From Phaeotremella fagi (Eukaryota > Basidiomycota > Tremellomycetes > Tremellales > Phaeotremellaceae), in contig BCHU01000001.1 of the NCBI GenBank assembly GCA_001599715.1, forward strand, positions 977,634 through 1,041,633: DNA of 64,000 nucleotides, given 5' to 3'. This document shows, in pieces, positions 48,450 through 61,556 of the stretch. The stretch's first letter is position 1. Each line of letters starts with the position of its first letter. Below the pieces are notes generated by a model. The model ran no database searches. It was not told the DNA's origin and saw only the letters and a list, made by a program, of their open reading frames with translations. Both the position numbers and the translations under genes were made by a program.

Positions 48450-49942
48450 TCAAACCCCAGAGTAAGAAGAAAATCCAGAGGCTTTTGAAGCGTCAACTCT
48501 TTGTAGACTGTGTCGGGAGTTGATACAACCGAAGAAAGATAGGACGTAGAGTTTCGTCCCGCATCTGAAAAGTTGAGGATGATTAGTTCGGTGAGAGACG
48601 ATTACAGTTGCTCGCACTTACATGAAGAAGGTTATTAAATTTTGGGTACCCCTGTTAGCTGTTGCTACTAGAATCAAAATGATTACTGCTCTATAAAGCA
48701 AGTTAGTGTTTTATTTTGTTGGTAGGGTAGTTGGGAGAAGACTTACAAAACAGTTGGAGGTAATTGAGTTTCGACGACGATTCTATAGACCAACACACAT
48801 GTCAACGTAAGATCGTCTCAAGATGATTAAAAAACTCAAAAGAAACCCACTTCATGATCTTGTTGATCAACGTGTTAGTCTTCTCCCAACCAGTTTTAGA
48901 TTTCCACAACCAAAACAAGATGGAACTCGTGATGAGTAGATCGGCTACTACTTGACAGCCGAACCATAGGTACAAACAGACGTATTGTGGCTGGGAACAA
49001 AATCAGATCGATGAGATAGTAAAAGATTGCGATAGACTTACAACTGTAGTTTGTAGGAAGGTTTTATCCAGTATTTTAGCTCCTATCGCTGCGCACACTC
49101 CTGTTGTCCTGGTTTGTTTCTCAGTATTCGAGGATATACAACTTGAAGATATTTTGGGAGGACTTACATTAAAACAATGATGATACCCATGAATAGTTTG
49201 TTGTATTGCATCATTCTGAATGCTCGTTCTGCGAAGAATCCCTAGAAGTAAGATGTACATTGTTAGTCTGTGGAGTTTCGTCGGTGCCACTTTCAAGTTA
49301 ACTCACCATGACAGGTGTACGTGTCATTGCATCTAAGATGTATGACCATGATGATACTGAAGAGATCAATTAACGATGTATACCTGTTGCATACAAACTC
49401 GGGGACTCACTTGAAGTGTCGAAAACTGGGAAATAAGTTCCAAAATTGTAGACGAAGATATCCATTGCTGAACCGACCAAACTGTTGGTTTCGATCTGTG
49501 ATTAGCCACATACGGAAAGATCGTCATGAAATACAGTACGAATACTTACAAGATCGTACCGCAAATACTCATGAATAACAGATAAAACTAGACGTTACAT
49601 TTCGTGTCAGTCTACAGTAAATTGAAAAGCATCGGAAATGGAAGTTGTAAACCTACGACTAAAGAGGCGATATATTTTCTTTCGGTTGGTCGATCATTGA
49701 ACCACCAATTGGTGAACAATTGAAGGATCATTCCGAACATCAACGAATCGGCGAATAGTCTAAAATCGAGGACGACGTAAGTAACGACAGGTAAGACAGA
49801 AACATGTCGATCAACGAATACAAATGAAATCGTATCGAAGAGAAACTTACGCCATTGCCAAAGGTCCAAACGAACCTCCTGGATCCTGAGAGATGAGCTG
49901 TTTAGCTATTTGCTCTACATCTACAGTTTGAGTTTGATTCAT
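48450..49942 (-). CDS. DUF6534-type multi-pass membrane protein
   Basis: About nine short exons, several only 50-110 nt, encode roughly 310 residues. The N-terminus reads GPLAMALFADSLMFGMILQL, then FTNWWFNDRPTERKYIASLV, the first helix and loop of the basidiomycete DUF6534 family. Later hydrophobic segments are at about 49515-49600, 49185-49260 and 49040-49110. The block SILFWLWKSKTGWEKTNTLI followed by NKIMK is the family's most typical motif (loop after TM5), and ICGTKLYVLSFFGCINSRHS is the usual end of TM7. Seven helices overall. The family has no established function; receptor-like topology is often noted. Exon borders between 48600 and 49500 are approximate. It is convergent with the FAD oxidase gene and has the 3.2-kb spacer upstream. 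Confidence 0.78.
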
Positions 49943-52900
49943 CTTGATCTAAGTTTAAGTTTTCGTCTGTGAATGATTTAGATCGTCTTGATTCGATCGT
50001 TGTCTCAATGATTAAATTAAAATTGATGTGAGAAAAAAAAAGGAAACGAAAGAGAAAATTGTCCGTGGTTGATGGGATATCAAGATTTTATATAGGTAAT
50101 TGAAATGAACGGGATCGGGATATTATTGCTTGACGATGGTATCAAGAAAAGATTGCTCCTTTCCACCTACCACCGAACAAATCGTAACAAGTCTTCTATA
50201 GATCTTGTCCTTGACCCTCGTACCATCAACTGCAAAGCGATGAACTGAAAGGAATTGTGCTAGTGTTGATGGACCACAACGAAATTCCTTCCTATCTACA
50301 AGGGGCTGTTTTTATCCCGTCTACAAGGAGTTGTCGATTTCAAACAAAAATTTCCTGTTCAATCAAGGACTTTAGGATGTGAAAGGAAGATTTTAGATTA
50401 CTGTAGTTGTCCTTCGAGGAGAAACGTTGAATAATGATTTCTTTACCCCGTTACTCCAGCGGATCGTCAAGTACAGAATCTGCCTCCGAGTGATGAATAC
50501 ACAGCCGAAGCTCTCGCTTGATCAAGATATCTCCTTAAAGGAAGGTTTAGCTCATCGTTGGCCGAGGAAGGATCATCGCTTTCGTCGTAATCTTCGCACG
50601 CTTGGGCCTCTCACACCCGTTCCTAGATGTAAAGACATCCTTTGCCATCAAATTTCTATGATATTAATTATGATGTTTAATTCGTGTTTTCTATCAATAA
50701 GCTCAGTCTGATCTGAGGGAGGAGGGATTGAGATTCCTCTTCTTACTTTCCTTTTTCCATTAACTTTCTCTTTTCCTTTCCGTTTCCTTTTCCTTTCCTT
50801 TCCGTTTCTTCTCCGTTTCTGCCCCCTTTTTAATTTTGCTTTCCACACTCCTTCTAGATCTGTTACAACACTGTCATAACATCCACCATGACTTTCAACT
50901 TGACCCACTTGCAGACTCGACAAGAGGAGTGCACGAGTGTGCCACCATTACTCTTAAACGTACAGTAAGTACAGTACATGGCACAACGAATCAAGCTTGA
51001 GGAAATTGAGTGTTAAGGGTAAAGCACTTTAATCCACGTTTTAAGGGTAAGTGGCGTAAGAGACGAATTTCTTAATTCTTAAAATTAGCTTATTGTCCGA
51101 CGATTAAAGTAACTGAGGTGACTGAGAAGGAGAAGAGACGAGAGAGAAGAGAAGGGGGGATACAGTTCCAGAAGGAACAGAGGTCATGGAGCTGGCCTCA
51201 GGCGAGCCATGTTGCCCACCCCTCACTTACCGCTTTCAGACGACTGTGCATCTCGTCAAGACCCGTTGCACATCACCTCAACACCTCTTCCAAACTTACC
51301 AGACATTCTTACCAACCTTATCGTTGTTCACATTTGCTTCCATAGAGACCTCTCACGTTTGAGGGGGATAAGCCTCTTTCATAACGTTCTGTAGTCGTAC
51401 ATTACTTAATTTTGGGAAAACATTTAATTACTTTACGTGAATTTCAAAAAACTACATCAAATTATACACTGCAACTCCTAAATTTAACAAACCTCACAAA
51501 ACCTCCGTATCGACATCATTCAGGTTAGCACGGTACATCAACGATCCCTCTCCCTTCATTATTTAACGTAACACCCGAGCAAAAACTGAGCATTTATTGT
51601 TTTAATCAAACGCCAATCGTTCGAGAACCTGTAGGTTCCTCACCTAACTTAGCCCACCGGTTGTAACCTAGAAATATAGAATAGGCACCATTCCGAATCC
51701 TCAAATAGATTGTCTCTTTGTTCTTTCATCATACCTTTACTGTAATCATTCACTTCAATATTCTTCTCACACCAAAATCAGTCTCCACAAAGTAGTTACC
51801 CACTAGCGCTTTCCATTCAATTCTTTTCTCGTAGAACTGAACAGGGCGGTAAAAACGGTATTCCCGGATCGGTCTCTGATTTCTTGTCTGGTACAAAGAT
51901 TCATTGTGAACGCTCTCCGAATACTCACCTTGTCACCTAATAATAATCCACTTCTATTACTTTCAACCTTTCACTTCTTTCTTTCATCAAGGTTGACGAC
52001 GACGTACCTCCCTCTTGGGTATTTCGTTAGTTACAAAGTTATCTGTAAACACCTTCATTTCAACCTCTCTCACCTACCCCATTCCCCCGTGAAAAGCGGC
52101 TCGTGCATCGCTGGGTCTTGCTCTGGGTCTGGTTCTAATTTTATTTTTGGTATATCAACGGTATCAGCTTGCGACGGCTTAACGAATAGATTTAACGATT
52201 AGTATTTAAAGGTTGGATTCGATTAGAGATAAACGTGGTGATAGATGTAAGTTTGGGCTTTGATTTTTGATTTGCCTAATATAGCTAATTTCATTGACTC
52301 ATAGTATCAGTATCAGTGCGACGAAGAGCTTGATCTATTGGTTCATCACGATCCTTACGCCTTGACCTCAAAAGGGATTTGAAAGTAACTTTATTCCTTT
52401 GGTGCGACGACAAGTCAAGTTATCAACAACGTACATATCTTTTGGAGACAGCAGGAAAGAGACAAAGCGTACGGGAGATTAGAAAGATCAGACAGATCAG
52501 ATCAAAATTGAAATCTGTGGGGATTATTCAATCATCTCAAGTTACCACAAGTTGCTAAATCCAAAAGCGTTGGAGTGACTTGAACTGAAAGGTATGTAAC
52601 CTGTGCCTCCCATTTTGTTTCATCGTTACACTAGTGAAATTGAGGTGCTGACATTTGTCCATTTCATTCCCTCTTTTTAGCATTTATCCTCTTGGTTTCT
52701 CAGCTACGCACTCGCTTAATCGTATCCTACATCTCATCGATCAAAAATCAACGCACCGTTCCACAAAGTTCCAAAGCAAAACAAACGCAAAACAAAGCAC
52801 GGATCATCAACAGGGCGCCTCTTCACTTTTACCTCACCTAACCCATTCCTTTCATTATCTACTCTCATTACTGTTCTACATTTTTAACTTTCTCTTCCAC

Positions 52901-53161
52901 TTATATTCAACTTACTCTTATCTTACTCTTCTGCAAGCTCGTCCCTCATCAGGTAAGTCAAGCCTCTTCAGCCATCCGCCAAGTTCATGCACAACATTTG
53001 ACTAGATACTGACGTTTTTCTGTCAACCTTTCACCTTATATCATCCTTTGGATCAAATTGGATCGAAAAAATATCACTTCTTTACTTCTCACATCAATTT
53101 CATATTTTTTCCTATACTTTCTCGATATTAGTCCCAAACCACATACTCAATCATAATCACC
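49943..53161. other. Long divergent spacer, probable spliced leader or non-coding transcript before GPB1
   Basis: 3.2 kb without a supported protein gene. It contains a ~95-nt pyrimidine tract (50735-50829) and a GAACCT-GT-AGGTTC hairpin (about 51629-51642). On the plus strand there are three intron-like units: 52247-52304 (GTAAGT...ATAG), 52592-52680 (GTATGT, CTGAC branch, TTTTTAG) and 52953-53005 (GTAAGT...CTAG). Proper introns without coding exons suggest a long spliced 5' leader of GPB1 or a separate non-coding RNA. Open frames here (for example 51906-52202 and 52655-53005) lack any domain. Confidence 0.5.
50735..50829. repeat. Pyrimidine-rich tract
   Basis: About 95 nt of nearly pure C/T on the plus strand, with CTTTCCGTTTCC-type units repeated. 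The opposite strand is a GGAAAG purine tract, which makes a spurious Lys/Arg-rich frame. Confidence 0.7.
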
Positions 53162-54433
53162 ATGTCGTCTCAAGCGGAAATTCAAGAAAAAATATCAGCT
53201 GCTCGTAGAGAAGCTGATGGGTTGAAGGACAAGATCAGGGCGACTAAAGATCAAACTGCTGATACCAGTCGTAAGTTGATTCTAACTATATCTATCAAAA
53301 TGTTATCAACTTACTCTGCATCGTAGTTCGAGCCATGGCCAACGATACACCACCACTACCTCGATTAACATTAAAAATTCGTCGTACTTTGAAAGGTCAT
53401 TTGGCCAAGATATACGCTCTTCATTGGGCAGCTGATAAAAGACATATAGTCTCAGCCTCTCAAGATGGTAAACTCATAGTATGGGATGCCTACACGACGA
53501 ACAAAGTTCATGCTATCCCACTACGTTCTTCTTGGGTCATGACATGCGCTTATGCACCTAGTGGTAACTTCGTCGCCTGTGGTGGTTTAGATAACATATG
53601 TTCGATTTATTCGTTACGAGGTTCAGGCGCTGGTGCACCTGCTGGTGGTCAAGTCAAAGTCGCTCGTGAACTTAGTGCTCATAGTGGTTATCTGTCTTGT
53701 TGTCGATTCATCAACGATCGACAAATCGTTACTAGTTCAGGTGATATGACTTGTATGTTATGGGATATCGAACAAGGTGTTCGTACGATGGAGTTTAACG
53801 ATCATACCGGTGATGTGATGAGGTGAGCTGCGCTTACATGTCTCAGACAGTTAGCTGATTCGTTCTGAACAGTATCTCACTCGCTGCCAACAACAATCTT
53901 TTCGTTTCTGGTGCTTGCGACGCCACTGCCAAAGTTTGGGATATCAGAACTGGAAGGGCGGTTCAAACCTTCACAGGTCATGAATCAGATATCAACGCAG
54001 TCCAGTGAGTCAGCTTGGACCCGACAATGTTGTTGGAAGCTAATTCAATGATCTAGATTCTTCCCTAACGGAGACGCATTCGCAACAGGATCAGATGACG
54101 CGACCTGTAAACTCTTTGATCTCAGAGCTGACAGAGAATTAAACACCTATGCCCACGACAACATCCTCTGTGGTATAACTTCAGTCGCTTTCTCAATCTC
54201 AGGAAGAGTTCTTTTCGCAGGTTACGACGATTACAATTGTAACGTTTGGGATACCCTCAAAGGTGAACGTATAGGTGTTTTAGCTGGTCACGATAACAGA
54301 ATCTCTTGTATGGGCGTTTCAGGTGATGGGATAGCTCTTTGTACCGGTAGTTGGGATAGTTTGTTAAAGGTGAGTCCTTTGCGAAAGTTCTAATGAACGA
54401 TTCTGACATACATGGAAATAGGTTTGGTCATAA
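53162..54433 (+). CDS. GPB1: Heterotrimeric G-protein beta subunit
   Basis: Five exons (53162-53270, 53327-53822, 53873-54004, 54057-54369, 54422-54433) encode 353 residues. An N-terminal coiled coil ([20 protein letters not shown]) that pairs with the gamma subunit is followed by seven WD repeats. Examples are [90 protein letters not shown] and [20 protein letters not shown], ending [12 protein letters not shown]. In Cryptococcus the homologous Gpb1 carries the pheromone signal to the mating MAP kinase cascade; the same role here is inference. The last exon holds only VWS and the stop. The long upstream spacer suggests a complex leader. Confidence 0.95.
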
Positions 54434-55115
54434 TCTGAACTTTGAACAATATAACAACTACAAAAATCATTATCATCATTCAAAAATCTCTTCTCTCCTC
54501 TTTATTTCTATCAAAATACCTCTGCACCCTGCATACAATGCTTAATCATCGAAAGACAATACCGATTAAAATTTAATGACCTACAATGTCAATTTTGTTT
54601 TTCCCCATTTACTATACCATTCTAAATTGTGCTTATTACCCCCGACTTCTTCCCCATCTCTGGAACCTCTTACTGTTTACGTACATACTGTGTATGATAT
54701 TAAAGAAGGTGTTTCCATTGATCTCATACCCAGAGAAACACAAGAAACATATCTTGGTTTGATTCTTAATCTTTATACATATCTGTCGAATTAATTTTCT
54801 TAATTCTCTTATTGGATTCCCATTTTTCTGTTTTCTTTATCTGTTTCTTCCCTAGTTTTCGATGTTGATATTTTTAGTAAATAAAATCAGATGAATGCAT
54901 GATGAGGCTCTTACTGTTTAAAGTTAACTAATGGACGAGTACGACTTGAATCATAAACTTGCATTTCATATAACAGGACGAATAATCAAGAACATTGGAC
55001 AGACCAAAGTGGGTAAACAAGCGTAAATGGAATGGAACCATACAAAAAAACAACGGACAATTCTAAACAAGCATTCCTAAACAATTGAAACAAATCCAGC
55101 AACAGCAATAATGAT
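54434..55115. other. Convergent 3' region between GPB1 and BBC1
   Basis: 682 bp of AT-rich DNA, presumably the two 3' UTRs. An open frame at 54576-54794 (plus) has no domain and unusual composition; I do not call it. Confidence 0.45.
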
Positions 55116-58100
55116 CTAAACTCCAAATCCAGTTCGATAAACCTAAACAAAACAATGTATCAGTATGTCAATGAACTCTCAAAAATAGATATCTCCGACA
55201 TACCAAGATTTTACCACTTTTCAAATCGTCACAACGATAACTGACCTCTTCGGGGTTACCACGTTCGACTTGTAAAACTTTTAATTTATGTTTATTCTTG
55301 TTGTCGAATTCTGAGATGATACCGACTAGGGGTTCTTCGACTGATCCCACTGATTGTTGGTAAGATGATAAACCTTTTTTACCTTTTAATTTGGCGTCGT
55401 GGAAAGCTACGATATCACCTGGACGTGGCTGTAGATGACAAGGTGTCAGTTTGATTGATAATCATATTCGCTGCAACACTTACTTCGTCGTATCTTTTCA
55501 ATATCGATCCACCGTCTTGTTCGTACACTACTTGTCCCCATGATGATTGAGGTCGATTGAGTTGAGCGTTATCCATTGCAACAAGAACGAATCCAGCTGG
55601 ACTTCCATCCTATAAATGAATGTTAATAAAGGTTCCCAATAAAAAGCAATGACGCACCCCATAATACCCCTTCTTACCCTGATCAAACATTCCTCTAGCA
55701 GCTCTGATCAATTTACTTCCACTGACAGCGGCAGCTTCTTGTAATTCATTATATCCAGGTCTAACAGCTGACATTGAAGGTCTACTGGCATCGACACTTT
55801 GTCTAGACAATTGTCTGGTCGTTGGTGAACCACCAGAAAGCTGTTGATTGGGTGGCAGATCGATTGATGTCCTCGGTAAAGAACTTCTGGATGCTGAAGA
55901 TGTCGAGCGTCTCGGTGAAGCAGGTGAACCTGGTACCTGCCTTGCTGGTGGGGGTGCAGTATCTACCGGCGATGACGAGAAGTCATGATCCATAGCCATG
56001 ACAGCTGGTTCATCAACCATCTGCCATTCTTGATTCTCGACTTGTTTCCCCTCAGGAATGGCTCCAGATGTTGGAACACTTAATGACAATCGCTTTTCTT
56101 TCTCTGTCGAGGGTACCGATGGTCTCTTACCGAAAGAAGGAGTTCGGAATGGCGTAGCTGAAGAAGGTGATTTGGCACTGGTAGGAGAAGACGGTTGTCG
56201 CGATGGTGATGTTGGAGAAGTTGCAATTGGTGGCAAACTTGGTCTCGATGTGGGGACAGGTGGACGTGCAGGCGGTTGAGGTGGTTCCTCCTCGTCACCT
56301 TCGTCTTCTTCCTCTTCTTCAGCCGGGGGCTGAGGAAGACTGGAACCAGGCCTACCAGCTGGCAAAGGAGGAATCGCAGGTGGAATTTCTGATTCTTCTG
56401 CGTCCTCTTCATTTTCTTCCTCCGGTTCTATACCTCGAGTATCAGGAGCAGCAGCAGAAGGTGACGTAGGACCATGATTGAACATTCCAAATCCAAGTGC
56501 ACCACCAGCTCGGAGTCTAGCCAAAGTCGCACGCTTTCGGGCAGCTTCGTCAACCTCAGTTTCTTCCGCAGGTTCGGCAGCTGGAGCAGAAGGTTCTTGT
56601 GGTTCCTCTTCAGTAGGAGAAGTAAGACCGATAGGGGATTTGGGATTCTCCGTGACTGGTGAAGTAGGATCTTCAGGACCTTCAGATGATACGGATTGTT
56701 TCTTGAATACCGGTGGTGGCATTCCGAACTTGATACCACCGAGTTTAGCCATTCGAGCAGCTATTCCTGATCGTCTCGAAGCTTCTTCAGCATCGACTGG
56801 CGAGGCTGTTTCCTCGTTTGCAGACACACTGGGAGATCGAGCTACTTTTGGTGAAGCTAATAAATTTGGTCAAGTGTATCCTGTACAATAAAAAAACGAC
56901 TTACCGGGTGGCATATCTTGTTTAGCGGGACTAGCTGGAATAGCTACAGCGATTGGGGGAGGAAGAGAAGGTTGACGTCTAGGAGGAGGAGCTGGCGCTG
57001 GAGCTTCGTCTTCGTCTTCAACGTCCTCCTCATCAACTTCTTCCTCTTCAACTTCGTCCTCAGGCTCCTCTTCATCACCTTCACCATCCAATTCCCTTTG
57101 TTCCTCCTCTTCATCCCTAGGTGGAATTAATGGATTGCCAACGGGAGGTGGCGGTAAAGTTTTCGCCGTTGGGATAGATTGTTGAGAAGCAGTTGGTGCT
57201 GGTATTGGACGTGGTCCGGAGGGTTTATCAACCGAAACTGATCTTCGAGGGGGAGGAGCGGGGGCATCCTCCATTTCTTCTGTATCTTCCTCTGCGTTCG
57301 CTTCTTCAGCATCATGTTCGTGCTTCAATTCAATCTCGTCTTTTCCTACGTTCCCCATTCCCATTCGTGGAGGTGGTGGTGGAGGTGCTTCATCATCAGA
57401 ATCAACCTGGGGTCCCGATTCAGCAGGTGAATGAAGTGGGATAGTGGTGACTGGGGGTAAAGCTTTGGGTGATCTGAGTACCTCTTCAGTCTGGTTGACC
57501 GGTTCTTCAAATTCCAAATTACCATCTTCAGCTTCGTTCATGATATCATCTTTTTCTTGTCCTCCCTCTTCGATACCTTCTTCAACCTCATGCGGAGCAT
57601 CGTTCTCGTCAAGAATCTCCCCTTCACCTTCCCCTACGACACCGACGCCCCGATCTTTAGGTTCGATCACTGTCGCAGATTTCGGTTTGGTATCCTTTTC
57701 GTTTGAGGTAACAGGCATGAGAGCAATACCAGAAGCCAAAGCACCTTCATAACCTCCAACTCCACGTCCTGCTGCTTCTTGTTCTTTCTCTTCGTCGAGC
57801 TGTTCCTGGGTACGAGGAAGTGGTTTTTCCTCATCGGCGACCATGACTTGAGGGGGGATTTGAATTTGACCTCCTGGCGACGTTGTTTCGAATCGTTTCT
57901 CTTGTTCTGGAACTTCTTCTTTGGGTGTTGCTGTTGTAGCCCCAGCTTTTCTTCGAGGTGGCGCAGCTCTACGTGGAATAGCTGGAACCTTGATAGACGT
58001 CGGGGGAGAAGTGATAGGACTTTCGGAAGATGGGGAGGATGTGGTTTCGATCTTTGCTTCATCAGGTATTGGGGTTGGTTCGGATGTCTCAACAGCCAAT

Positions 58101-59370
58101 GCAGGTGTTGGATCCGTCTTCTCGACAACTGGACTGGTGGAGGTAGATCCTTCACGTGTAGGTTTCTTGACAGGTTTAGCTGGAGCCATCATACCCATTG
58201 GTCCTCTACCACCTAGTTTAGCCATTCTAGCAGCAATAGCAGCACGGCGTGCTTTCTCCTTTTCTTCCTCGGTCTCTTCCTCCTCTTCACCTTCCTCCCC
58301 AGCTTCCCCTTCTTCAACAGGTTCTTTCACTGGTTTATCTTCTCCTTCGACTTCTCCTTCCTCATCCTCTGGTTCTGGTTGAGGTGGAGCTAGTGGTCTT
58401 TTCCATACTTTTGGCTTAGCACTTGGAGGTGGTGCAGCGGGTTTTTCAGCTGAGCCAAACGCACCTGCTCCCTGTAGAGCTGCCATTCTCTCCTTCAAAG
58501 ATTGACCCTTCGTAATAGAGCTAAGGGCGTCTGATGCGGACATTCCCGATCCTTCTGTACTATCGATCGTTTTCTCGACTGGTGGTATGGGAGCAGGAGC
58601 GGATGGTTCAGATGGAGCTGCTACGACTGGGACAGAGCCACCAGCTTCTTTTTCCTTTGCTTCTTGTTCTTGACGAAGTTTTTGTCTTTGACTCCAAGTT
58701 AAACCCGCTGTTGCTGAAGGTTTGGGTTTGAGTGGTGGAGGTGGAGCTGCTTTATTTTGAGCAGCTGCAAAGAAAGCCAATCGATCTTTCATCGATTGAG
58801 GACGAGAGTCTTCAGCATCGCCGGATGCTACGACTGCAGGTGCAGCTTTGGGTGTCGGTGCGGGAGATGGTGAAGGTAAAGCCACTGGTTCAGCTTTTGG
58901 TGATGGTGGAGCTGGTTCTGTAATGGGTACTGGAGGGGGTGCAGGATCTTCTGCAACTTTTGGAGATGTTTCGGACGTAGTGGGAGGTACAGCAGCTGCT
59001 ATCGAAGGTGTTTCAGTGGAAGCAGCTTCTTCCTCTATTTGAACGACAAAATCCTTTATTGGGGTCAACGAATCGTCATGGATAACTGCTTACCTTGGGA
59101 AATCCACCTGATCTTGACCCATCCAAGGTTTCTCCTACCAACCAATCTTCATCATCGGTATTTGGACCAGTAACTCGTATCCTACATGATATATAAGAAG
59201 TTGTTGAAGATATCCAGGTGGAGGAAGACTTACGTTTCATCTTTAGCAAATGATAGATCAGTAGCGTGAGGAGATTTGTATTTAAGACTGATGGCGGTAG
59301 ACAAGGTTAGCATACAGCCTGAATCGAAGAGATTTACTTACGTTGTTCTAGCTAGATATGGGAAGGACAT
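55116..59370 (-). CDS. BBC1: Bbc1/Mti1-like SH3 protein of cortical actin patches
   Basis: About nine exons encode roughly 1,300 residues. The N-terminus (MSFPYLARTTLKYKSPHATD, then LSFAKDET, then DEDWLVGETLDGSRSGGFPK) is an SH3 domain. A very long Pro/Glu/Ala-rich disordered middle follows, with PPPPPPRMGMG and similar actin-regulator proline runs. The C-terminal ~150 residues form a folded domain typical of Bbc1: AGFVLVAMDNAQLNRPQSSW, RPGDIVAFHDAKLKGKKGLS, VGIISEFDNKNKHKLKVLQV, SYRCDDLKSGKILVYR. In yeast Bbc1 binds type I myosin and Las17/WASP and restrains Arp2/3 activity at endocytic sites. A short Arg-rich helix motif, RMAKLGG-like, recurs five times in the middle (about 58780, 58500, 58230, 56760, 56520). 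The final exon (VYRTGFGV) lies after a GTATGT intron at about 55200. Confidence 0.87.
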
Positions 59371-59790
59371 GGTATATAGTTGATATCAATGCTGTGCGTC
59401 ACCGGACGACAGAGCGATGACTGTGAGGTAGACCAGGAGTTACTTTCAATGATTCTACCTGTTTCTTGCAAATACGTTATTGTGCTGAATGTTCAAGATG
59501 ATAGGTATAGTCAGATAAGTTGAGAGCTTGTGATTGTAAACGTAGAGGTAGAAGTAGAAGTAGAAGTAGAGGTGGAAGAGGGGATCTAGCGCCGGTTGTG
59601 CGGTGACGTATAGTGTAGCATATGTAGCCGACAGAATGTGGCAGCTGATACGGTACAGTATCCACAGAGTTACGTTCAGAATACTGTACAAGTCACTCGT
59701 CTAAATCGTACTGAAGCTCAAGTCATGACCCGTGTAACATCGAAACTGAGATCATGGTCCACTCGGAATCAATGAATCCCATTAACCCAT
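59371..59790. promoter_or_regulatory. BBC1 promoter with hexanucleotide repeat
   Basis: 420 bp upstream of BBC1 and downstream of the MFS gene. Contains the GTAGAA/GTAGAG repeat at 59543-59578. The minus-strand frames reading through it are repeat artefacts. Confidence 0.45.
59543..59578. repeat. GTAGAA/GTAGAG hexanucleotide microsatellite
   Basis: Six units in tandem: GTAGAG, three GTAGAA, GTAGAG, GTGGAA. Confidence 0.8.
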
Positions 59791-61556
59791 TCATATCCTT
59801 CCCCAGAATTTCCTACTACTACTGTATCGGACGGTCGCCACCAGCAAAAAAGCTAAGATAGTGGTACCACCCACGAGGTACTTTCAACACGAGGTCAGGC
59901 GATCAAGTCTTTTTGAAGTCCAGAAAAAACTCACGATGACGGGTTGATAAGGTTGAGCACCTTTATTAGGACCACCAAACGCATCAAGGAGCGCACCGGC
60001 TGAAATTGGTCCAGCAAGATAACCGAAACTCTCAGCCATCTCTAACCAACCAATCCCTTGATTCAATCTATGACTGCCAACGATTTGTCCTACGACGCTA
60101 GATTGGAGGGAAAAGAATCCACCTGAGCCGCATCCGCAGAAGATCACGAAACTGTGATCATCAGTTGGGAACTGATGGGCGATGATAGACTTACACGATA
60201 ACCAAAGTTTGATCGGTAGCTTTTGGCCATACCAGTAATGAACTCAGACCGATCATTAAGATACTGAACATCCAGGAGTTGAGATTCTGGTTCATGTCAG
60301 TGATACTCAGGAGCTCAAGTAATGGAAACATACCCCGAGGTATGCATCTGCAAGTGCTCCAAACACGAAACGTCCAACTCCAGATGCGACATTAAACAAT
60401 GCCGAGAACAGAGCACCATCTGATGCAGATAGACCAATGGATTGTGCTGTAGTGCGTAAGTTCAAGAACAGTAATTTTAACAATCAACTCACCATATTGA
60501 GGTATGAACTGTAGAAAGAAATTAGAGACACTCGATTGACGACTTACATAAGGAGGGATGAAGAAAGGATAAGAAGCGATAAAGCAAGCAACCAAAACGC
60601 GTAGATATCTTGAAGAACTGAACAACCCTTTACCAGCTCTACCACTGAGATGAGAAAGGACATCAACATGACCTGATTTCATGAACAAAGCAGCTGGCTA
60701 AACGTTTTGATCAGTAGAATTTCAAATCCACAACAAACTAAAGTTATCCCGAAATTGATGAAAGCTAAAGCACGAAATGTCCACGGTAAACCCCAATTAT
60801 CGATCATTTTCTGAGCTAACTTGGAGTATTAGAATAAGACCTTGAAAGCGTCCTTACTATAGACCAAACGGCCCCTCCCAAACCCCCTCCACAAGAAGCT
60901 ATCCCAGTAGCGATACCTCTTTTCTTGAAGAACCATTCACTTGGGATCGTGTAAGCGGTCTAGGATGATCAGGGAAAGACACCAAAGTCAGATACTCAAT
61001 ACTGACGAGGTACATCAATGACCCAGAAAACCCAAAGAATATACCATGAAAAACAACCAAACCACCATATTTCTCTGTACAGAAACTTGAGAACAGAAGA
61101 CTGGCAGAGGTGCCAACAACAGCAATTGATGAAGTGATTCTTGGTCCGAGTTTAGTAAGTATCCAAGTAGCCTTTCATTAGTGACCTTAACCTCGAGTTC
61201 ATTCTTACAGGCAAACAACCGACACCTAAACAAAACGCAGTGATAGCTCCAATGGTACTCAAACCCGTCGTATCCGATAATCCATTATTAGACAATTCGG
61301 CTTGAAACACTCCCCAGGTATACAAAATACCCAAAAACTGAAAACAATGAATGAAAGAACCTATATTATGTCAGTCGTCATGGACTGAAGGGATAGCCTT
61401 ACAAGCAGTTATCACCCAACCATAACCACCCTCTACATAACCGCCTGAATCGAGGATCGGTTGGATCTCTTCAAATTGTTCTATCGGATTTGGAGGTTCT
61501 GAGGTTAGGTTTATATCTGAACCTGCTGTCGTAAGGGGTATGGAGCGTTCGTCCAT
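59791..61556 (-). CDS. MFS monocarboxylate transporter-like protein (MCH family)
   Basis: A short cytoplasmic tail (MDERSIPLTTAGSDINLTSE) is followed by YVEGGYGWVITAC, the conserved start of monocarboxylate-porter proteins, and LGILYTWGVFQAELSNNGLS at TM1. Later segments include TIGAITAFCLGVG, GAALFMKSGHVDVLSHLSGR (central loop) and GCGSGGFFSLQSSVVGQIVG in TM10, then GWLEMAESFGYLAGPISAGA. The last exon reads YLVGGTTILAFLLVATVRYS and ends KFWGRI; it is reached by an intron with a GTGAGT donor just after PVI (about 59933) and an AAAG acceptor at about 59884. About twelve helices in ~10 exons. It would move a small organic acid or related solute across the plasma or vacuolar membrane; yeast Mch proteins have varied substrates. 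Confidence 0.85.

Noticed and set aside
50648..50923. Lys/Arg/Gly-rich minus-strand ORF
   Set aside because: Product of the pyrimidine tract at 50735-50829.
51625..51645. GAACCTGTAGGTTC hairpin as a possible RNA gene
   Set aside because: Only a six-bp stem with a two-base loop; nothing around it resembles a tRNA or snRNA.
56900..59042. Long overlapping frames on both strands of the BBC1 middle
   Set aside because: C-rich low-complexity DNA leaves several frames open; only the minus frame connects to the SH3 and C-terminal domains.
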